A DNA stretch of 5,113 nt, taken from assembly GCA_026418215.1 (NCBI GenBank), contig JAOABT010000489.1, positions 1 through 5,113 of the forward strand, in the 5' to 3' direction. Of this stretch, positions 1 through 5,113 are shown piece by piece. The notes beneath the pieces were generated by a model. It was not told where the DNA came from. It did no database searches and saw nothing but the letters and a program-made list of their open reading frames with translations. A program made the translations under genes and the position numbers. This DNA comes from Clostridia bacterium. Lineage in GTDB: Bacteria > Bacillota > Clostridia > DSM-8532. Position 1 is the first letter of the stretch; the number at the start of each line of letters is the position of its first letter.

Positions 1-117
1 CGGTGAAACTATAGAGATGTCCTGCCCTGTCAAGGCATTCACCAAGGAAGACTTGCCCGAGTTCATATTTCCGAAGACCGCTATATGCTTTCTATTTGCC
101 AAAGGTGTTGTATTCAC
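1..117 (-). CDS. hydF: HydF, [FeFe] hydrogenase maturation GTPase (5' end only)
   Basis: Only the first 39 codons are present; the gene runs off the left edge. The peptide opens VNTTPLANRKHIAVFG and continues into the Walker A loop GNMNSGKSS (G16 to S24, GxxxxGKS), followed by LVNALTGQDISIVSP. This 'NTTP..NR.HI..FG..N.GKSSL.NA.TGQ' pattern is the characteristic HydF N-terminus. From knowledge of the family, HydF is a cytosolic GTPase of about 400 aa. It carries a C-terminal [4Fe-4S] cluster and is the scaffold on which HydE and HydG products build the 2Fe subcluster before transfer to the hydrogenase. The GTG start (115-117) is chosen because GGAGG lies 8 nt upstream (126-130) and the peptide then begins where the family does; the overlapping TTG is out of frame. 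It lies 92 nt past the hydG stop on the same strand and is probably cotranscribed with it. The cluster-binding half cannot be checked here. Confidence 0.93.
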   Translation of the reverse strand, partial: MNTTPLANRKHIAVFGNMNSGKSSLVNALTGQDISIVSP

Positions 118-209
118 AAGCTTTTCCTCCGCTAATCAATGTCGTTCTAGTCTTTATTGGGGTTTCTTAAAAATTTCACAGACAATACTCTCTTAAACCC
201 TAACAGCCC
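118..209 (-). other. hydG-hydF intergenic spacer
   Basis: This is a 92-nt gap within the maturation operon. It contains the hydF Shine-Dalgarno GGAGG (126-130). I see no convincing terminator: GGGTTT and AAACCC segments could pair over a long distance, but no U-tract follows. I see no clear promoter either, so read-through from hydG into hydF is the simplest reading. Confidence 0.5.
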
Positions 210-1586
210 TCATAAGAATAAGTCCCGCTCCCCGGCTTCAATCTGTTCAAGACGCTTTTGAGTGATGGCCTTGATATCCGGGCGTTCAATCTTTTCAAGC
301 TCTTTATCAATCATCCCTTTTACAGCCTGTTTGAACGCCGTGTCCCCAAAGTCGGAGGCATACTCCATCAAGGTCATGAGGGCATTGGGTGTGCAGACAT
401 GGTGGATTTGACCTGATTTTGCAAGCTGCATAAATCGGTCACCCGTCCTCCCCTGACGATAGCAGGCGGTACAATAGCTCGGGATGAGACCGTCCTTCAT
501 GAGATCGTTAAGCACTTCCAAAGGGCTTCGCTCGTCAGAGGTTTGGAATTGAGCCGTACTCTTGCCTTCCTCATGCTGCTGGTATCCCCCCACGCCTGTC
601 TGGGAGCCAGCACTCACCTGTGAAACACCGTAGTGGATGAGCTCCTTGCGCATCTTAGCTGATTCCCGGGTTGAAAGAATAATGCCCGTATAGGGTACTG
701 CCAGACGAAGAATAGCCACAAGCTTTTTAAAGAGCTCATCGGGCACAAGGTCGGGAAATTGGCTTAAATCCATGCCCTCTGCCTTTTTAAGCCGGGGGAC
801 AGAAAGGGTATGGAAGCCTACCCCAAACTTCTTTTCAAGGTACTGGTTATGTATCATGAGGCCCAAGACCTCGAATTTGGGGTCAGCAAGGCCAAAGAGC
901 GCCCCCGCTCCAACATCATCAATTCCGGCCTCCATAGCGCGGTCAAAGGCCGTGAGATGGTATTCGAAGCTGCTCTTGAGGCACTTAGGGTGCATACGCT
1001 CGTAGGTAGGCTGATGATAGGTCTCCTGAAAGAGGATATAGGTTCCGATACCGGCCTCCTTAAGCTTTTTATAGTTTTCAACCGTCGTGGCCGCTATATT
1101 GACATTAATCCTTCGAATGTTGCCTTTGGCTGAGGGTGTGTCATAAATAGTCTTGATAGCCTCAAGGATATAGTCGATGGTGCAGTTCACGGGGTCCTCG
1201 CCCGCTTCAAGCGCAAGCCTTTTGTGTCCCATGGCCTCAAGAATCTGAACCTCCCTGCGAATTTCGTCCATGGAAAGCTTTTTACGGGTAATGCCGCTGG
1301 TTCTGTGATAGCCGCAGTAAATACAGTTGTTAACACAATAATTGCTTATGTATAGAGGGGCGAAAACGACGATTCTGTTGCCGTAAACCCTTTTCTTAAT
1401 CTCACCGGCCACATGGAAGATTTCCTTCTGCACCTCTGGGTCACTATTTTGCAGAAGCACTGCGACCTCCCATGGTGTTAAGCCCTCCATGCGGTCCGCT
1501 TTCTTAAGAATGGCCAAGGCTTCATCTTGTGAGGCTCCCAGCGCTTTAGAAAGGTATCCCTCAATTTCTTCTCTGTCAATAAACAT
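210..1586 (-). CDS. hydG: HydG, [FeFe] hydrogenase H-cluster radical SAM maturase (tyrosine lyase)
   Basis: The protein is 458 aa, close to the usual HydG length. The radical-SAM CX3CX2C motif is CVNNCIYC (C84, C88, C91), which binds the [4Fe-4S] cluster that cleaves SAM. The C-terminal CX2CX22C motif (C372, C375, C398; CTAC...HHVC) binds the auxiliary cluster and is diagnostic of HydG against the related ThiH. H259 in GFHTLSVPR probably corresponds to the histidine that holds the labile fifth iron. By family knowledge, HydG splits tyrosine into p-cresol and dehydroglycine, yielding CO and cyanide that become an Fe(CO)(CN) synthon for the H-cluster. It acts in the cytosol with HydE and HydF. 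The ATG at 1584-1586 is preferred: the family sequence begins near MFIDREEIE, a G-rich ribosome site sits 6 nt upstream, and the longer frame from 1643 would overlap the upstream gene. It starts 16 nt after the TM1266-family stop and precedes hydF. All key residues are present; nothing suggests decay. Confidence 0.97.
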   Translation of the reverse strand: MFIDREEIEGYLSKALGASQDEALAILKKADRMEGLTPWEVAVLLQNSDPEVQKEIFHVAGEIKKRVYGNRIVVFAPLYISNYCVNNCIYCGYHRTSGITRKKLSMDEIRREVQILEAMGHKRLALEAGEDPVNCTIDYILEAIKTIYDTPSAKGNIRRINVNIAATTVENYKKLKEAGIGTYILFQETYHQPTYERMHPKCLKSSFEYHLTAFDRAMEAGIDDVGAGALFGLADPKFEVLGLMIHNQYLEKKFGVGFHTLSVPRLKKAEGMDLSQFPDLVPDELFKKLVAILRLAVPYTGIILSTRESAKMRKELIHYGVSQVSAGSQTGVGGYQQHEEGKSTAQFQTSDERSPLEVLNDLMKDGLIPSYCTACYRQGRTGDRFMQLAKSGQIHHVCTPNALMTLMEYASDFGDTAFKQAVKGMIDKELEKIERPDIKAITQKRLEQIEAGERDLFL

Positions 1587-1592
1587 GGCTGT

Positions 1593-1598
1593 CCCCCC
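1593..1598 (-). promoter_or_regulatory. G-run ribosome binding site of hydG
   Basis: On the minus strand a run of six G followed by A lies 6 nt before the ATG at 1586. It is an unusual Shine-Dalgarno (GGGGGGA rather than GGAGG) that can still pair with the anti-SD through a G-U wobble. It sits between the TM1266-family stop and the ATG and supports the shorter hydG start. Confidence 0.6.
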
Positions 1599-1602
1599 AT
1601 TT

Positions 1603-1851
1603 TCAAACTTCCTTTTTCGAAATGGCTGTTTTAACTGAAACATGCGGCAGGTTGCCTATTTTGCCCGTAAGGCTGTTGATTTCATCCAGCTCGCCGCAGA
1701 CAATAATGCTGATGACTGAAATGCCCTCTTCCATGGGAATGCCCATCCTTCCCCTGACAATCCCCTTAAAGGACGCGACGATCTCGTTAAACTCCTTCTG
1801 GCATTTCTCGGCCTCTTCCAAAATGGCGCTGATAACGGCTATCCTTTTCAT
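1603..1851 (-). CDS. TM1266-family ACT-like protein of the iron-only hydrogenase system
   Basis: This is an 82-aa protein, MKRIAVISAILEEAEKC... with the family signature RGRMGIP at residues 33-39, then GISVISIIVCGELDEINSL and GKIGNLPHVSVKTAISK. This beta-alpha-beta pattern fits the small ferredoxin-fold (ACT-like) TM1266 family. The family is repeatedly found next to hydrogenase maturation genes and is named a putative regulator; its biochemical role is not established. I see no DNA-binding domain, no CxxC motif and no signal peptide, so a cytosolic ligand-sensing or protein-partner role is inference. The ATG at 1849-1851 is chosen because GGAGG (1859-1863) lies 7 nt upstream; an in-frame TTG at 1855-1857 is too close to that site. 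It is the first gene of the operon, 16 nt ahead of hydG, and lies downstream of a long leader with a terminator-like hairpin. Confidence 0.9.
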   Translation of the reverse strand: MKRIAVISAILEEAEKCQKEFNEIVASFKGIVRGRMGIPMEEGISVISIIVCGELDEINSLTGKIGNLPHVSVKTAISKKEV

Positions 1852-1914
1852 AAGCAATCCTCCAAACTCTATTTATCACTCCGACACGAAGCAAACCTTC
1901 TGCTGAAATAGAAA

Positions 1915-1938
1915 ACGGCTCCCCCCTTGGAAAGCCGT
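1915..1938 (-). terminator. Intrinsic-terminator-like hairpin in the hyd operon leader (possible attenuator)
   Basis: Read on the minus strand, ACGGCTTTCC and GGGGAGCCGT form a 10-bp stem (eight Watson-Crick pairs, two G-U) closed by an AAGG tetraloop. TTTTCTATTT follows at once (1914-1905). The G-U pairs become A-C mismatches on the plus strand, where no U-tract follows either, so it is a minus-strand signal. No minus-strand gene lies just upstream, and the TM1266-family start is only about 60 nt downstream. It therefore either ends a short leader RNA or attenuates the hyd operon. Confidence 0.65.
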
Positions 1939-2020
1939 GTATACTCTTCGTTTAAGGACATCGATGCAGACTGTAGAAAATAATTCATACTGCTGCGTCA
2001 AAGCCTAAGCATTTATTAAA

Positions 2021-2028
2021 GACTTTCC
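2021..2028 (-). promoter_or_regulatory. Candidate antiterminator segment in the hyd leader
   Basis: The minus-strand RNA segment GGAAAGUC is complementary over 8 nt (seven Watson-Crick pairs, one G-U) to GGCUUUCC in the 5' arm of the leader terminator (1929-1936). Pairing would break the terminator stem. The complementarity is visible, but a regulatory role is inference; an 8-nt match within a 275-nt leader can arise by chance. Confidence 0.3.
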
Positions 2029-2039
2029 TGATCGATCAG
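2028..2039. repeat. 12-bp perfect palindrome in the hyd leader
   Basis: CTGATCGATCAG is a perfect 12-bp palindrome inside the transcribed leader, sharing one base with the candidate antiterminator. It could be a DNA operator, or chance. As RNA it would need a tight loop and make only a weak hairpin. No protein is assigned. Confidence 0.4.
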
Positions 2040-2127
2040 ATTTCTCTTCTCTGTAAGGATACCTTTTATTTAAGTTGTTTAAGCCCCCACACCGGATAAG
2101 ATAAGGTCTCATTCAGAATGGTTAACT

Positions 2128-2145
2128 TTGTTAATAGTTTATCAA
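2128..2145. promoter_or_regulatory. Rex operator (NADH/NAD+ redox-sensing repressor site)
   Basis: TTGTTAATAGTTTATCAA matches the Rex consensus TTGTTAAnnnnTTAACAA at 13 of 14 specified positions; the one difference is T for A at 2142. The flanking bases (T2127, A2146) extend the dyad. Rex represses fermentation and hydrogenase genes in Clostridia and releases DNA when NADH is high. The site overlaps the -10 of the predicted minus-strand promoter for the maturation operon, as expected for a repressor. An extra GTTAAC (2121-2126) lies beside it. The plus-strand gene's promoter is about 160 nt away and is less likely the target. Confidence 0.75.
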
Positions 2146-2164
2146 ACATCGCCCTGTTTTGCAA
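2136..2164 (-). promoter_or_regulatory. Predicted promoter of the TM1266-hydG-hydF operon
   Basis: On the minus strand TTGCAA (2159-2164) and TAAACT (2136-2141) are spaced 17 bp apart, each matching its sigma-A hexamer at 4 of 6 positions. Transcription would begin near 2129, giving a leader of about 275 nt. The hexamers are mediocre. The overlap with the Rex site and the absence of a better pair upstream of the operon favour this choice. Confidence 0.45.
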
Positions 2165-2301
2165 GACCTTCATGGGGCTTTGCAGGTATACATTCCTACA
2201 ATAAACGCGACTATTTAAATTGGGCATGTGTAGATACATTAGTGCTTATTCGTCTTTCCTAACCAATCCCCCATTTCAGCATTTTAACCCATTTCTATGA
2301 A

Positions 2302-2330
2302 TAAACATTTATAATCTTTTGTGCTATAAT
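2302..2330 (+). promoter_or_regulatory. Extended -10 promoter of the MFS-acyltransferase gene
   Basis: TGCTATAAT (2322-2330) is a perfect extended -10 element. TAAACA (2302-2307), matching TTGACA at 4 of 6 positions, lies 17 bp upstream. A second TATAAT occurs at 2310-2315 without a good -35. The start of transcription would be near 2337, giving a leader of about 24 nt with the ribosome site inside it. Confidence 0.7.
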
Positions 2331-2347
2331 GAAACCGTCTTGTTTCT

Positions 2348-2354
2348 AGGAGGG
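2348..2354 (+). promoter_or_regulatory. Ribosome binding site fixing the TTG start of the MFS-acyltransferase
   Basis: AGGAGGG is a near-ideal Shine-Dalgarno 6 nt before the TTG at 2361. It decides the start: the in-frame TTG at 2319 lies inside the promoter, upstream of the predicted transcript, and has no ribosome site. Confidence 0.8.
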
Positions 2355-2360
2355 TCCTCA

Positions 2361-4427
2361 TTGGCAGGCTATAATTTTGCACCTCACACAAATAAATACA
2401 GCAACCAGTACATATTCGTTATCCTTCTCGAAAGGCTCACCCAGTTTGTGGGGCTATACTTCTCAATCATAACGGCAGGAAAGCTTCTTAAAAACGCTTT
2501 TCTTGGGGGAGCTCTATTTATTGGCGGCCAGCTCATTATGCTGTTCAGCGGAATATTCGGCGGTAAAAAGCGTACCATTCCAAGCAGCGAGCGCTTACGC
2601 TATATGCTGTATATCCCTTTTACTGTCCTGATTCTGTTCTATTTGGTTTTTAAATTCCCGCTTCAGGGAAGCCGTGAAAACCTCTACGCTCTGTTACTCT
2701 TTATTGGCATCCAGTTTATCAGCTTTTATCTTTTTGTGGGGACCCCGCTATCTCCGCCCGGTACTACCCGTTACCACAGAAAGCCTCTCCCCTACTGCAT
2801 TCTCTGCCTAATGGCCATTGTCCTGTTTTTACTGTCCGCTCAGATGGATACCAGCCTACTGATGGCTTTGTATTTCCTGCTGGACGCTGTTCTCATCGGC
2901 CTATACCGCTTTCTTCTCAACCAATACCCTTCTCAGGAGCAGGGGACTGCTCATGTTTCTCCGGAAATCCTGAAAAGCATGATGCAGGTATACTCCTATA
3001 AGCTATATTGGCTGATGACCGCCAATACCAGCATTGCCTTTGAAATATCCATGGTGCTCATGATTTGCTACCTTCCCTTCCTGCCCGTTAAGAGCTTGGA
3101 GCTCCAATTGGTAAATGCCCTTTTGTTCATTGTCCTTTACTGTATTGCTGCCATTCTTTCAAGATTAATTCTTCAGAGAAAGGCTATCAACGACCTGGGA
3201 AAGAACTCTGTTTTCATGCTTTTCAGCATCATCTGGATTGCAACTAATCTCTACCTTTATCAGCATACCGGCCAAATGGACGCTTTTCAGTTCGGCCTGG
3301 CCTATCTGCTTTTGTGCATGAGCATCACAGCCCTGGCCTTTATCAATATCTCCATGGACCGGGACATGCAAATCGTTGGTACGCTTCAAATAGAGAATCT
3401 GAATACCTCAGACTATAATGCTCTTAAGGCCCTTTTGCACCACTGGAGCCTCTTTTTTTCACGGTTCATCATGCTGATTGTGGTAAGCTTCCTGGCTCTT
3501 TTCACTGCAGCCAGTCCCGGCAAGGGGGATGAGGCTATTACAGTGCTTGGCAGATACGGCCTTACGCTCCTTCCGGTGCTTTTCATCCTCCTTGGATTAT
3601 TGGCTGCACTTAAACAGCCTCTTACAAGACTTTACGAGGATAAGCTAAAAAAATACATTGTCCTGAAAAGCGAGGGAAAACCAAACCAAACCCTGGAGGA
3701 AAGGCTCAAGCTTGTATTGGTTAAAAAATACAGTAAACGTCTGGGCATTAAGCTTATTATGATCCTTCTAAAGCCGTTTTTCAGGCATAAGGTGATAGGG
3801 AGCGAAAATGTTGATACGTCGCGCTTCCCTGCCATTTTCGTCTGCAATCATTCGGAGATTTACGGACCGGTAGCGGCGGTATTAAATATTCCTTTCTTCT
3901 TCAGACCCTGGATTTTAAATGATATGGTTGATCCGAAAAGAATATCAGAGCACATCCAGCAAGGGACCTTTGACCGTCAAAAGTGGATGCCGCGATTCTT
4001 CCGTGAAAGAGCCGGCAGGCTTTTCGGCCCTTGGATTTCCTGGCTTATGAAGTCCATGGAGCCTATTCCCGTGTTCAGAAACGATGGGCGTGACATTCTA
4101 AAGGGTCTTTCCATGAGCGTCGAAGCCCTGGAGGCAGAGGACAATATCCTTCTGTTCCCTGAAAACCCCATTAAAACCGGTGGCTATGTACGAGAGGGCG
4201 TAGGCGAGTTTTTTAGCGGCTTTGTCAACATAGCCCGGGACTATTTTAAAAAGACAGGAAAGCCTATAACCTTCTATGCCATCTTTGTAGATAAGCGCAA
4301 GCGCACCCTTTCCTTTTCAGAAGGCATAAGCTATGAGGGGCTTGGTTCCTTTCATGAAGAAAAAAAACGTATTACCGGCTATCTTTATGAAGAAATGTGT
4401 AAATTGGCCGAGCAAGACCTTAAGTAA
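2361..4427 (+). CDS. MFS-like membrane protein fused to a PlsC/LPLAT acyltransferase domain
   Basis: The protein is 688 aa in two parts. Residues 27-418 hold about 12 hydrophobic segments (near 27-43, 46-66, 81-98, 109-127, 145-161, 165-186, 216-241, 250-271, 283-300, 311-331, 363-383, 398-418). A long polar loop between the sixth and seventh is the major-facilitator layout. A basic linker (422-475) leads to a cytosolic acyltransferase domain (about 476-688). Its motifs are NHSEIYGP (496-503), PIPVFR (568-573), LFPENP (598-603) and ITFYAIFVDK (636-645), matching PlsC motifs I to IV in order and spacing. PlsC enzymes move an acyl group to lysophosphatidate or related lysolipids. The fusion recalls LplT-Aas lysophospholipid flippase-acyltransferases but lacks the acyl-ACP synthetase domain. 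Motif I has glycine (G502) where HX4D has aspartate; E499 might substitute. A role in phospholipid or lysolipid remodelling is inferred and the substrate is unknown. It is a single-gene unit divergent from the hyd operon, with a TTG start set by AGGAGGG. Confidence 0.85.
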   Translation: MAGYNFAPHTNKYSNQYIFVILLERLTQFVGLYFSIITAGKLLKNAFLGGALFIGGQLIMLFSGIFGGKKRTIPSSERLRYMLYIPFTVLILFYLVFKFPLQGSRENLYALLLFIGIQFISFYLFVGTPLSPPGTTRYHRKPLPYCILCLMAIVLFLLSAQMDTSLLMALYFLLDAVLIGLYRFLLNQYPSQEQGTAHVSPEILKSMMQVYSYKLYWLMTANTSIAFEISMVLMICYLPFLPVKSLELQLVNALLFIVLYCIAAILSRLILQRKAINDLGKNSVFMLFSIIWIATNLYLYQHTGQMDAFQFGLAYLLLCMSITALAFINISMDRDMQIVGTLQIENLNTSDYNALKALLHHWSLFFSRFIMLIVVSFLALFTAASPGKGDEAITVLGRYGLTLLPVLFILLGLLAALKQPLTRLYEDKLKKYIVLKSEGKPNQTLEERLKLVLVKKYSKRLGIKLIMILLKPFFRHKVIGSENVDTSRFPAIFVCNHSEIYGPVAAVLNIPFFFRPWILNDMVDPKRISEHIQQGTFDRQKWMPRFFRERAGRLFGPWISWLMKSMEPIPVFRNDGRDILKGLSMSVEALEAEDNILLFPENPIKTGGYVREGVGEFFSGFVNIARDYFKKTGKPITFYAIFVDKRKRTLSFSEGISYEGLGSFHEEKKRITGYLYEEMCKLAEQDLK

Positions 4428-4432
4428 AAAGA

Positions 4433-4452
4433 GAGGGCATGTGCCTGCCCTC
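4433..4452. terminator. Hairpin terminator between convergent genes
   Basis: GAGGGCA and TGCCCTC form a perfect 7-bp stem with a 6-nt loop, 5 nt after the stop of the MFS-acyltransferase. The plus-strand 3' flank (AAAAGTTT) is a poor U-tract, while the minus strand reads TCTTTTTAC after the stem. It is thus a better terminator for minus-strand transcripts from the methyltransferase side, and may work in both directions. Confidence 0.65.
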
Positions 4453-4692
4453 AAAAGTTTAGTGTCGGGTATATATTTGTTAAAGACGCGGCCACCTGTG
4501 TTGCCTCTCAGGTATCACTTTCGGCCTTGACTTTACTATATTTTGAAAGGGAATCGGGTTAAACGCCATAGGGTTGGCCTATGTTGCACTATTTTGGTTT
4601 CATCATGATGCTATAGCGTTCTCTTACGCTGTACTCCATTTTCCTACCACGACTTTATTTTGATAATATCATTATTCGCTTTGCCTGAATAC
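4453..4692. other. Convergent intergenic region with several dyads
   Basis: No convincing gene. It contains an ACCTG/CAGGT stem enclosed by GGCC repeats (4490-4526), a CATAGG/CCTATG hairpin (4567-4583), the palindrome CATCATGATG (4601-4610), an 8-bp stem TATAGCGT/ACGCTGTA (4612-4633, one G-U on plus) and TGATAATATCA (4661-4671). The density of dyads is notable, but no U-tracts follow them and no known RNA family is recognised. Confidence 0.4.
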
Positions 4693-5113
4693 CTAGGCCA
4701 AAACAGATCTATAGACCCGGATACCGCCGCTTTTCTCTATGTCCTCCACGTTGCCAAAGGCCTCGGACATAATCTTCTTGAGCGTTTCCCCGCCTTTGTT
4801 GTGGAAGGCGACCAGCCATAAGGCCCCATTGGGATGCAAATGGTCGCGAGCCTCTTGAATGAGACGTGTATTGAGAGCCTTTCCGGCAGCAATGGGCGGA
4901 TTGGACACAATGTCCCCGAACTGCCTGCCTTCGAGCTTTTCATAAAGATCGCTTTTAAGGACTTCAATGTGGAGATTATTGAGCCTGGCGTTCTTCCGGG
5001 TATATTCCAGAGCTCTTTCGTTGACATCAATGGCTGTTACCTGAAGATGGGGATAGCGCAGCTTGGCATAAAGCGATATGGGACCAAAACCGCAGCCGAT
5101 ATCCAATAAGAAA
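4693..5113 (-). CDS. Class I SAM-dependent methyltransferase, RsmC/YbxB type (3' part only)
   Basis: 139 codons before the stop are visible; the 5' part lies beyond the right edge, since the frame stays open to the last base (FLLDIGCGFG). DIGCGFG is SAM-binding motif I, the acidic residue in AIDVNERAL is the expected ribose-contacting position after strand 2, and SNPPIAAGK is motif IV. An NPP[IF] motif is typical of enzymes methylating exocyclic amino groups. NPPI.AGK followed by LWLVAFHNKGG and a C-terminal GGIRVYR is the pattern of RsmC-like proteins (YbxB in Bacillus). RsmC itself methylates N2 of G1207 in 16S rRNA, but substrate assignment here is inference. About 60 residues are probably missing if it has the short YbxB form. 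An internal TTG at 5104-5106 is not a real start because motif I would begin at once. No strong terminator follows directly; the hairpin at 4433-4452 is the first good one. Confidence 0.85.
   Translation of the reverse strand, partial: FLLDIGCGFGPISLYAKLRYPHLQVTAIDVNERALEYTRKNARLNNLHIEVLKSDLYEKLEGRQFGDIVSNPPIAAGKALNTRLIQEARDHLHPNGALWLVAFHNKGGETLKKIMSEAFGNVEDIEKSGGIRVYRSVLA

Larger units (their letters stand above)
1864..2301. other. Divergent intergenic control region without genes
   Basis: No reading frame here looks coding on either strand. It holds the minus-strand promoter, the Rex site, the hyd leader with its terminator hairpin, and small dyads: CATTCAGAATG (2110-2120), AAGGATACCTT (2056-2066) and an imperfect GCAAG/CTTTGC hairpin (2161-2183). 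I looked for T-box, SAM, cobalamin and c-di-GMP riboswitch cores on the minus strand and did not recognise any. The stretch from about 2184 to 2301 shows nothing I can name. Confidence 0.5.

Noticed and set aside
772..1133. Open reading frames on the plus strand opposite hydG
   Set aside because: They lie wholly inside hydG, have no family resemblance and no ribosome site; hydG explains the region.
1587..1643. Extended N-terminus for HydG starting at 1643
   Set aside because: It would overlap the 3' end of the TM1266-family gene, adds 19 unfamiliar basic residues, and the ATG at 1586 has its own ribosome site and the family-like start.
1622..1906. Plus-strand frame of 94 codons opposite the TM1266-family gene
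   Set aside because: It is antisense to a recognisable gene and shows no family features.
1980..2005. Alternative minus-strand promoter with TTGACG as -35
   Set aside because: The -35 is good, but no acceptable -10 occurs at 16 to 18 bp spacing.
1864..2130. Known riboswitch or T-box in the hyd leader
   Set aside because: I could not find the T-box sequence or recognisable cores of SAM, cobalamin or c-di-GMP riboswitches; the leader is reported only as an unclassified candidate.
2319..2360. Longer start (TTG at 2319) for the MFS-acyltransferase
   Set aside because: The codon lies inside the promoter, before the predicted transcription start, with no Shine-Dalgarno; AGGAGGG points to the TTG at 2361.
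4333..4530. Plus-strand frame running past the acyltransferase stop
   Set aside because: It overlaps the acyltransferase out of frame, has no ribosome site and passes through the terminator hairpin.
4684..4703. Bulged stem TTTGCCT/AGGCCAAA as a methyltransferase terminator
   Set aside because: The stem is short, bulged, includes the stop codon, and has no U-tract after it on the minus strand.
4834..5109. Plus-strand and second minus-strand frames across the methyltransferase
   Set aside because: Shadows of the methyltransferase, which has clear SAM and NPPI motifs.
1..5113. CRISPR array, tRNA, rRNA or insertion sequence
   Set aside because: No regularly spaced repeats, cloverleaf, rRNA-like segments or transposase were seen.

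Overview
The window comes from a strictly anaerobic Firmicute, most likely class Clostridia. The evidence is two [FeFe]-hydrogenase maturation genes, Gram-positive-type Shine-Dalgarno sites, GTG and TTG starts, a Rex-type redox operator, and moderate GC content by eye. Genus cannot be told from the sequence.

Left part (1-1863, minus strand): a hydrogenase-maturation operon read right to left. It holds a small TM1266-family ACT-like protein, then hydG (radical SAM tyrosine lyase that makes the Fe(CO)(CN) synthon), then the first 39 codons of hydF (GTPase scaffold), which run off the left edge. TM1266 and hydG are 16 nt apart. hydG and hydF are 97 nt apart. hydE and the hydrogenase structural gene are not visible here.

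Control region (about 1864-2360): no gene, but rich in signals. On the minus strand there is a Rex-box match (2128-2145, 13 of 14 specified bases) overlapping the -10 of a plausible promoter (2136-2164). From there a leader of about 275 nt runs to the TM1266 start. It carries an intrinsic-terminator-like hairpin (1915-1938) about 60 nt before the start codon. An upstream 8-nt segment (2021-2028) could pair with its 5' arm. This looks like redox control at initiation plus a possible attenuator. On the plus strand, a separate extended -10 promoter (2302-2330) and a strong ribosome binding site drive the divergent gene.

Centre (2361-4427, plus strand): one 688-aa protein with about 12 membrane segments of major-facilitator type fused to a C-terminal PlsC/LPLAT acyltransferase domain. 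It is probably a lipid or lysolipid transporter-acyltransferase. Its catalytic motif I reads NHSEIYGP, so the usual HX4D aspartate is a glycine.

Right part (4428-5113): a convergent intergenic stretch with a hairpin terminator and several short dyads. It is followed by the 3' end of a minus-strand class I SAM methyltransferase of the RsmC/YbxB type, which is cut by the right edge.
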